Positions 1-4,391 of a DNA stretch of 7,106 bases are shown in pieces. Position 1 is the first letter of the stretch. The number at the start of each line of letters is the position of its first letter. The DNA is taken from assembly GCF_901873365.1 (NCBI RefSeq), contig NZ_CABFLM010000094.1, forward strand, positions 1 through 7,106, in the 5' to 3' direction. This DNA is from an uncultured Aggregatibacter sp. GTDB lineage: Bacteria; Pseudomonadota; Gammaproteobacteria; Enterobacterales; Pasteurellaceae. Both the position numbers and the translations under genes were made by a program. The notes under the pieces were generated by a model. That model saw only the letters and a list, made by a program, of their open reading frames with translations, was not told the DNA's origin and searched no databases.

Positions 1-7
1 ATTCTGG

Positions 8-35
8 TCTCATTTTTTTGTATATGTTCTCATTT
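8..35. repeat. Short direct repeat TCTCATTT x2
   Basis: The 8-mer TCTCATTT occurs at 8-15 and again at 28-35, a 20-bp period or about two helical turns. On the minus strand the copies read AAATGAGA, extending to AAATGAGAAC and AAATGAGACC. Paired direct repeats at this spacing can be a regulator binding site, but the surrounding sequence is so AT-rich that chance is a fair explanation. No gene is visible for it to control. Confidence 0.2.
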
Positions 36-129
36 ATATTATTCTTACTCTGTTTATAGATTTCATTGTGTTTTTATTTAAAAAAATTATTAGAAATTTT
101 AAGTGAATTTATTATTTTTAGTGCCGTAG

Positions 130-147
130 CGTGCATCTTGATGCACG
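130..147. repeat. Short perfect palindrome with 8-bp arms
   Basis: CGTGCATC (130-137) and GATGCACG (140-147) are exact reverse complements separated by TT. The hairpin has no T-run on either side, so it is not an obvious intrinsic terminator. A second inverted repeat, AATAGAAT (152-159) with ATTCTATT (186-193), lies just to the right. The two together could be a fragment of a dispersed intergenic repeat family, but membership of a known family cannot be shown from one copy. Confidence 0.4.
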
Positions 148-223
148 ATTAAATAGAATGTCGTGTAACAAGATGTATGAGACGGATTCTATTGATGAAT
201 AGTTAAAAACACCATAAAAAATG

Positions 224-232
224 ACCGCACTT
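224..232 (-). repeat. DNA uptake signal core (terminator left arm)
   Basis: Perfect 9-bp Hin-type core AAGTGCGGT on the minus strand, followed by CA as in the preferred consensus. It forms one arm of the mrcB terminator. Confidence 0.9.
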
Positions 233-240
233 ATCTCCTC

Positions 241-249
241 AAGTGCGGT
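241..249 (+). repeat. DNA uptake signal core (terminator right arm)
   Basis: Perfect 9-bp core AAGTGCGGT on the plus strand, followed by CG. It pairs with the copy at 224-232 across an 8-base loop. Confidence 0.9.
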
Positions 250-292
250 CGTTTTGTTAGGTGTTTTTATTCTGCGTGTAGCCGTCCATTTT

Positions 293-2650
293 TTATTCAC
301 CTTCTTTTAGCACATCCCATACGCTTTCTTGTTTTACCGGGGTTGTCGGTGCTTGCGTTGCTGTATTACTGATCATGGAGCCGGTTTGTGCGAGTGGACT
401 TTGTTGGCAGAATGATTGATTTCTGTCTGCCCAAACAGGGATCGTGCGTGAGCTGCTGCAATCCCAACCGCCGTAGGCATTAATTCCGATCCACTTGATG
501 CTTTGTGGTTTGTTTAATTTTAATGGGCGAATAGTCGCGCGTTGTAAATACTCTTTATAGACCTGTAGAGCGCCACTGGCACCGGTGAGTTTGGTTTCAC
601 CGTTGTCATCTCGTCCAAGCCAAATGGTGACAACGTTTTCGCCATCAATTCCCACAAACCAAGTATCGCGCGCATCGTTAGTAGTACCGGTTTTACCGGC
701 TAAGTGTAAATGGGCGTAATCCGGTTGCAAGCTGTGAGCGGTGCCACGATCAACCACTTGTTGCATAGCAAAAAGCGTTTGGAAAGCGGCTTCAGGTGGC
801 GCAACTTGTTTGGGTTCGAGATCATGCTCATAAATTACATTGCCTTGTCTATCCGCAATACTACTGATCGTGCTGAGCGGAATGCTGGCGCCTTCGTTGG
901 CGATAGTTTGATAAAGCTTGGTCACGTCATAAGGCGAAATGGCATAGGAACCCAGCAACATTGACGGGACTTTCGGAATCGTGACTTTATCCCAACCCAT
1001 GGCTTGTTGCATGGAAATCACTTTGGTTAACCCCAGCTTCATGCCGATGTTGACCGTTGGGATATTCAACGAACGTACCAACGCATCCATCAGCATGACC
1101 GAACCGCTGTATCGGCGGTCGTAATTGCGCGGTTGCCAAGGTGGGCTGCCTTTCACATTGATGGTAATTGGTTGGTTGTTAATCGGTGTGTTTAATCGAA
1201 ATTGCTCCGGATACATAAGTGCGGTCAAATAAATGGACGGTTTTACCAACGAGCCGATTTGGCGTTTGGCCGATAAGGCGCGGTTGAATCCGGCAAATTG
1301 CGTTTGCAGCCCGCCCACAATGGCGCGCACCTCACCGGTTTGATAATCGGCAACCACCATGGCGGATTCCAAAAACGGATTCTTATGTTTGAGTTGTAAA
1401 TCGGATACGGCACTGATTACCGCTTGTTCAGCCTGATCTTGTTGTTTGATGTCTAACGTAGAAAAAATTCGCGCCCCCAGGAGATTTTCTGTTTTGCCTT
1501 CGCCAAGCTGGTGGCGTAATTCGGTTTGTAAGGTTTGGATAAACGCCGGGTATTTACGGCTAATTTTCCCTTTTTCTTGCACACCAAGCGGGCGTTGGCT
1601 TAATAGTTGATAGAGTTCATCACCGATAATTTTATGTTCCAACATCAAACGCAACACCACATTTCGGCGTTCCAGCGCATTCGTTGGATTTCGCCATGGG
1701 TTATAGAGGGAAGGGCCTTTGACCATGCCCACTAATAACGCAATTTGATCTAAGCTGATTTCCCGCACGGAACGTCCGAAATAAAACTGGCTGGCCAATT
1801 CAAAACCATGAATTTGGTTGTCGCCGTTCTGCCCGAGGTAAATTTCGTTTAAGTAGGTTTCTAAGATACGGTTTTTGTCATAACGCCAATCGAGAATTAA
1901 CGCCATCAAGGCTTCGTTAATTTTACGGGTGAAGGTACGCTCGTTACTTAAAAATAAGTTTTTCACTAGTTGTTGGGTTAGCGTACTGCCGCCTTGTACC
2001 GTTTGCCCTGCTTGGATATTGGTGATCATGGCACGTAAGATGCCAAGTGGGCTGATACCATCATGTTGAAAGAAACGACGATCTTCCGTCAGTAATAAGG
2101 CATCAATGAGTAAGCGCGGGTATTGTTGCAAAGAAATTGCAAGACGTTCTTCTTTGTCTGATTGCAAAATGGCGATCAGCTTTGGCGCCAAGCGAAATTC
2201 ATCAATGGCTTTAACATTAATCAGATCTTCAATGACTGCCAGTTTATCGTTTTCAAAACGCAAGCGAAAAACCCGTTGCGCTTCCGGTGTGTCGGGAAAA
2301 GGGAATGCACGACGCAATAAGACGATCGTGTTATTTTCAATTTTAAAATCGCCCGGTGCGGCAATCAAGGTGGTTTGGCGATATTCATTTTCTAAGAGAA
2401 GTTGCTTGATTTGCTCAAAACTGAGTTGATCACTCACCCGAATGCTTTCAATTCGGCTATACACTTCTGCCGGCAAACGCCAAATTTGTCCGTCCATTTT
2501 GCTGCGAATTTGCCAATCCAAATAAGCGGAATAAGAAAACAGCATACAAAAAAAAGTGAATGCGATTTTTAACAGCTGAATTGTCCAAGATCTTCTGGAT
2601 TTTATCGGTGGCTGTTCAGTCGAAGTCTGTTGCTCTTTTGTTGTTGCCAT
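293..2650 (-). CDS. mrcB: Penicillin-binding protein 1b (bifunctional peptidoglycan synthase)
   Basis: This 785-residue class A PBP polymerises lipid II into glycan strands and cross-links them at the outer face of the inner membrane. Visible parts: a short cytoplasmic N-terminus, one membrane segment at about 23-44, and a UB2H-like region at about 60-155. The GT51 glycosyltransferase follows, with catalytic Glu189 (EDRRFFQHDG), QGGSTLTQQ at 219-227 and Glu246 (RKINEA). The transpeptidase has SxxK Ser467/Lys470, SLN 527-529 and KTGT 653-656. Cys731 and Cys748 probably match the C-terminal disulfide of E. coli PBP1b. All catalytic motifs are intact and the length is normal. The start at 2650 precedes a basic/polar tail and the membrane helix, and its Shine-Dalgarno is weak (GGTAACG). 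It is the third gene of the erpA-yacL-mrcB cluster, 30 bases after yacL. PBP1a is excluded by the UB2H region and the C-terminus. Confidence 0.97.
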   Translation of the reverse strand: MATTKEQQTSTEQPPIKSRRSWTIQLLKIAFTFFCMLFSYSAYLDWQIRSKMDGQIWRLPAEVYSRIESIRVSDQLSFEQIKQLLLENEYRQTTLIAAPGDFKIENNTIVLLRRAFPFPDTPEAQRVFRLRFENDKLAVIEDLINVKAIDEFRLAPKLIAILQSDKEERLAISLQQYPRLLIDALLLTEDRRFFQHDGISPLGILRAMITNIQAGQTVQGGSTLTQQLVKNLFLSNERTFTRKINEALMALILDWRYDKNRILETYLNEIYLGQNGDNQIHGFELASQFYFGRSVREISLDQIALLVGMVKGPSLYNPWRNPTNALERRNVVLRLMLEHKIIGDELYQLLSQRPLGVQEKGKISRKYPAFIQTLQTELRHQLGEGKTENLLGARIFSTLDIKQQDQAEQAVISAVSDLQLKHKNPFLESAMVVADYQTGEVRAIVGGLQTQFAGFNRALSAKRQIGSLVKPSIYLTALMYPEQFRLNTPINNQPITINVKGSPPWQPRNYDRRYSGSVMLMDALVRSLNIPTVNIGMKLGLTKVISMQQAMGWDKVTIPKVPSMLLGSYAISPYDVTKLYQTIANEGASIPLSTISSIADRQGNVIYEHDLEPKQVAPPEAAFQTLFAMQQVVDRGTAHSLQPDYAHLHLAGKTGTTNDARDTWFVGIDGENVVTIWLGRDDNGETKLTGASGALQVYKEYLQRATIRPLKLNKPQSIKWIGINAYGGWDCSSSRTIPVWADRNQSFCQQSPLAQTGSMISNTATQAPTTPVKQESVWDVLKEGE
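1217..1225 (+). repeat. DNA uptake signal inside mrcB
   Basis: Perfect core AAGTGCGGT followed by CAAAT, matching the first part of the AT-rich extension of the Hin-type uptake signal. It is antisense to mrcB, in the transpeptidase region just downstream (in gene orientation) of the catalytic SxxK codons. Confidence 0.9.
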
Positions 2651-2680
2651 GTGCGTTACCGTTTGGGCTGAATGTTGGGA

Positions 2681-3043
2681 TTAGGCGCGGATAAAATCCA
2701 AGTAAGAATGTAAAAAACGGGCAAAATCTTCAATGCCACAAAAGGCGATACTTTCATCATCGTAATAATAAAAACCGTCTTCCAACGCGTCTGGATTCTC
2801 AATGGCGAGATTATTTGCCTTTGCCATCACCTCATCCGCGTTAATGTATAAGCTGTATTCGGCACCGGTTAACACGACATCCGCCGCATGGGGGGCGGGT
2901 AAGTTTTGTAAATGAAAAAGTGCGGTAGAAATTAGTTGTGGATTTGACCGCACTTCGATGTTAAACCAGTTGGCAAAGGCTTCGTGCTCCATGGAGCACT
3001 TCGCGACAGTGTTGCCTTGATGGGAGGTAAACTGAAAATCCAT
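2681..3043 (-). CDS. yacL: UPF0231 family protein YacL, function unknown
   Basis: A 120-residue, acidic, soluble protein that I recognise as the UPF0231/YacL family. It matches the E. coli YacL pattern: MDF/MDY start, GHEY-like SMEHEAFANWFN, EYSLYINADEVMAKAN, and a C-terminal DGFYYYDDESIAFCGIEDFARFLHSY. The family has no established biochemical role that I know of. No signal peptide or membrane segment is seen. I chose the ATG at 3043, because the extra 15 residues available upstream overlap the end of erpA in another frame and are not family-like. The start lies one base after the erpA stop (TAATATG) and has no visible Shine-Dalgarno, so translation is probably coupled to erpA. Two inverted uptake signals lie inside the gene and encode EVRS and STAL. 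Confidence 0.92.
   Translation of the reverse strand: MDFQFTSHQGNTVAKCSMEHEAFANWFNIEVRSNPQLISTALFHLQNLPAPHAADVVLTGAEYSLYINADEVMAKANNLAIENPDALEDGFYYYDDESIAFCGIEDFARFLHSYLDFIRA
2918..2926 (+). repeat. DNA uptake signal inside yacL (left of pair)
   Basis: Perfect core AAGTGCGGT on the plus strand followed by AGAAATT, a partial match to the AT-rich flank. It faces the copy at 2947-2955 with 20 bases between them. Confidence 0.9.
2947..2955 (-). repeat. DNA uptake signal inside yacL (right of pair)
   Basis: Perfect core on the minus strand, extended to AAGTGCGGTCAAATC. With the copy at 2918-2926 it can form a 9-bp stem with a 20-base loop. There is no T-run after it on the minus strand, so it should not terminate the operon. 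Confidence 0.9.
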
Positions 3044-3044
3044 A

Positions 3045-3386
3045 TTAGATGCTGAAAGAGGATCCGCAACCGCAAGTGGATGAGGCATTCGGGTTATTCA
3101 CCACAAAACGTGAACCTTCCAAGCCGTCGGTATAGTCAATGGTGCCGCCAATTAAATATTGTAGGCTCATTGGATCGATAACTAATTGCACGCCGGCATT
3201 TTCTACGGTTAAGTCACCTTCATTGACTTTTTCGTCAAAGGTAAAGCCGTATTGGAAGCCGCTACAACCGCCGCCGGTAATATAGACGCGCAATTTAAGC
3301 GCCGGATTTTCTTCTTCGGTAATTAAAGACTTCACTTTCTGTGCCGCAGCATCAGTAAAGGTTAACGGAACGGATATCTCTGTCAT
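3045..3386 (-). CDS. erpA: Iron-sulfur cluster insertion protein ErpA
   Basis: A 113-residue A-type carrier of the HesB/IscA family, which receives Fe-S clusters from the ISC or SUF machinery and delivers them to apo-proteins, including isoprenoid synthesis enzymes in E. coli. The three ligand cysteines are in the family arrangement: Cys41 in GGGCSGFQYGF, then Cys105 and Cys107 in STCGCGSSFSI at the C-terminus. The NNPNASSTCGCG tail fits ErpA better than IscA or SufA. I start it at the ATG at 3386, giving MTEISVPLTFT and preceded by GGGGAA about 10 bases upstream. The upstream ATG at 3449 would add 21 non-family residues and lies inside the promoter. It is the first gene of the leftward cluster and is divergent from map. 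A sigma-70 promoter with an IscR-like operator precedes it. Confidence 0.96.
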   Translation of the reverse strand: MTEISVPLTFTDAAAQKVKSLITEEENPALKLRVYITGGGCSGFQYGFTFDEKVNEGDLTVENAGVQLVIDPMSLQYLIGGTIDYTDGLEGSRFVVNNPNASSTCGCGSSFSI

Positions 3387-3420
3387 ATTGTGTAATTCCC
3401 CACGATTTATTTGAGCGCGT

Positions 3421-3449
3421 ATTATCCAATAACCGACTAGTCCATTCAA
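3421..3449 (-). promoter_or_regulatory. Sigma-70 promoter of erpA
   Basis: On the minus strand, TTGAAT (-35, 3444-3449) and GATAAT (-10, 3421-3426) are separated by exactly 17 bases. The predicted transcript would start near 3414, about 28 bases before the erpA ATG, leaving room for the GGGGAA ribosome binding site at 3396-3401. It is the only good promoter seen for the erpA-yacL-mrcB cluster. Confidence 0.75.
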
Positions 3450-3453
3450 GAAT
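3429..3453. promoter_or_regulatory. Candidate type 1 IscR operator over the erpA promoter
   Basis: Read on the plus strand, the left half ATAACCGACT, a 5-base centre AGTCC and the right half ATTCAAGAAT fit the type 1 IscR consensus as I recall it (ATASYYGACT-RWWWY-AGTCRRSTAT) at 9/10, 3/5 and 8/10 positions. The site covers the -35 hexamer and most of the spacer of the erpA promoter, where bound [2Fe-2S]-IscR would block RNA polymerase. In E. coli, erpA (formerly yadR) is a known IscR-repressed gene with a type 1 site. The iscR gene is not in this window. Confidence 0.6.
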
Positions 3454-3479
3454 TTATCAAGGATTTTTCTCTGTCACAG

Positions 3480-3488
3480 TGCTATAAT
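3480..3488 (+). promoter_or_regulatory. Extended -10 promoter of map
   Basis: TGCTATAAT is a perfect extended -10 element (TGnTATAAT), 33 bases before the map ATG. No good -35 lies at 16-18 bases upstream (the window there reads AGGATT or similar), as is typical of extended -10 promoters. Transcription should start near 3494-3496, giving a short leader that contains the GGGAGA ribosome binding site. Confidence 0.78.
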
Positions 3489-3521
3489 TCCGCCCGTTAA
3501 TTTTTAAATAGGGAGATAAAC

Positions 3522-4325
3522 ATGAGTATTCCATTAAGAACGGAAGAGGAAATTGTTAAATTACGCGAAGCTTGCAAACTGGCATCCGATGTGTTGGTGA
3601 TGATTGAACCGTATATTAAAGAAGGTGTGAGTACCGGTGAATTGGATCGCATTTGTCACGATTATATGGTGAATGTGCAAAAAGTTATTCCAGCTTGCTT
3701 GAATTATCATGGTTTCCCGAAAGCGACTTGCATTTCCATTAACGAAGTGGTTTGTCATGGCATCCCAAGTTTTGATAAGCATCTGAAAAATGGCGATATT
3801 GTGAATATTGATGTCACGGTGATAAAAGACGGTTATTTTGGAGATAACTCAAAAATGTATATTGTTGGCGAAACCAATTTACGCAGTAAAAAGCTGGTGG
3901 AAGCGGCGCAAGAAGCGCTTTATGTCGGTCTGCGTACGGTTAAACCGGGCATTCGTTTAAATGAGATCGGTAGAGCCATACAAAAATATACGGAATCTCA
4001 AACTTTTAGTGTGGTGCGCGAATATTGCGGCCATGGCATTGGGACGGAATTCCACTGCGAACCACAAGTGTTGCACTATTATGCGGACGATGGCGGCGTG
4101 GTGTTAAAACCGGGCATGGTGTTCACCATTGAGCCGATGATTAACGCCGGCAAAAAAGAAGTGCGTTTAATGGGCGATGGCTGGACGGTGAAAACCAAAG
4201 ACCGTAGCCATTCTGCACAATTCGAGCACCAAATCGTGGTGACGGAAAATGGCTGTGAAGTGATGACCATCCGTGACGAAGAGATTGCCGAAGGGCGTAT
4301 TCAACGTGTCATGGTGAACGTTTAA
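3522..4325 (+). CDS. map: Type I methionine aminopeptidase
   Basis: A 267-residue cytosolic metallopeptidase that removes the initiator methionine from nascent proteins after deformylation, when the second residue is small. The five metal ligands of the pita-bread fold are all present: Asp97 (VNID), Asp108 (YFGD), His171 (GHGIG), Glu204 (TIEP) and Glu235 (QFEH). The catalytic-site histidines His79 (VCHG) and His178 (EFHCEP) are also present. Length and numbering are almost those of E. coli Map (264 residues). There is no N-terminal zinc-finger extension, so it is type Ia. The ATG at 3522 follows GGGAGA (3511-3516) at good spacing. The gene is divergent from erpA, with its own extended -10 promoter, and is closed by an intrinsic terminator eight bases after the stop. 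Confidence 0.98.
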   Translation: MSIPLRTEEEIVKLREACKLASDVLVMIEPYIKEGVSTGELDRICHDYMVNVQKVIPACLNYHGFPKATCISINEVVCHGIPSFDKHLKNGDIVNIDVTVIKDGYFGDNSKMYIVGETNLRSKKLVEAAQEALYVGLRTVKPGIRLNEIGRAIQKYTESQTFSVVREYCGHGIGTEFHCEPQVLHYYADDGGVVLKPGMVFTIEPMINAGKKEVRLMGDGWTVKTKDRSHSAQFEHQIVVTENGCEVMTIRDEEIAEGRIQRVMVNV

Positions 4326-4332
4326 TTAACTG

Positions 4333-4364
4333 AAATCCGCTACGTTTCCCGTGGCGGATTTTTT
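4333..4364 (+). terminator. Intrinsic terminator after map
   Basis: AAATCCGCTACG (4333-4344) pairs with CGTGGCGGATTT (4350-4361) over 12 pairs, one of them T-G, around the 5-base loop TTTCC. The right arm runs directly into a stretch of six Ts. This is a textbook rho-independent terminator for map. It leaves about 27 bases before the glnD start. Confidence 0.93.
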
Positions 4365-4391
4365 CTATTTCCAGTTTTTGCAAGACGACCT

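Larger units (their letters stand above)
1..203. other. AT-rich non-coding stretch downstream of mrcB
   Basis: No convincing gene is visible here on either strand. The first 120 bases are very AT-rich with long T and A runs, and all reading frames are broken by stops or lack a ribosome binding site. The remainder holds a short palindrome (130-147) and a longer-range inverted repeat (152-159 with 186-193). The stretch is probably the space between the 3' end of mrcB and a neighbouring gene outside the window. It could also hold the edge of a mobile or repetitive element, which cannot be told from this window alone. Confidence 0.6.
204..269 (-). terminator. Bidirectional intrinsic terminator from inverted uptake signals
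   Basis: Two uptake signal cores face each other at 224-232 (minus) and 241-249 (plus). Their inner stem pairs 218-232 with 241-255 (15 pairs, one of them G-T) around an 8-base loop. A second stem, TAAAAACACC (204-213) with GGTGTTTTTA (260-269), encloses the first across a 4x4 internal loop. Read on the minus strand, the inner stem ends in a run of Ts 24 bases beyond the mrcB stop, so it should terminate the erpA-yacL-mrcB transcript. T-runs lie on both sides, so it may also stop rightward transcription. Inverted uptake-signal pairs doubling as terminators are well documented in Pasteurellaceae. Confidence 0.88.

Noticed and set aside
1..13. Possible minus-strand gene start (ATGAGACCAGAA) running off the left edge
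   Set aside because: Only four codons are visible, with no clear ribosome binding site in an AT-rich background.
1..117. Several TATAAT-like and TTGNNN-like strings
   Set aside because: The stretch is so AT-rich that promoter-like strings are expected by chance, and none leads to a gene in view.
158..202. 14-codon plus-strand open frame (MSCNKMYETDSIDE)
   Set aside because: There is no Shine-Dalgarno or promoter, and it overlaps the inverted repeat, so it is probably chance.
118..300. 60-codon minus-strand open frame beginning MNKKWTATRR
   Set aside because: It starts inside the last codons of mrcB, runs straight through the uptake-signal terminator, lacks a ribosome binding site and resembles no protein I know.
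2918..2955. Intrinsic terminator within yacL
   Set aside because: The inverted uptake-signal pair has a 20-base loop and no T-run on the coding strand side, so efficient termination is unlikely.
3044..3088. Upstream ATG at 3088 extending YacL by 15 residues into erpA
   Set aside because: The family begins at MDF (ATG 3043), and the extension is simply erpA sequence read in another frame.
3387..3449. Upstream ATG at 3449 extending ErpA by 21 residues
   Set aside because: The extra residues are not ErpA-like and cover the promoter and operator. The ATG at 3386 has a good Shine-Dalgarno and gives the family N-terminus.
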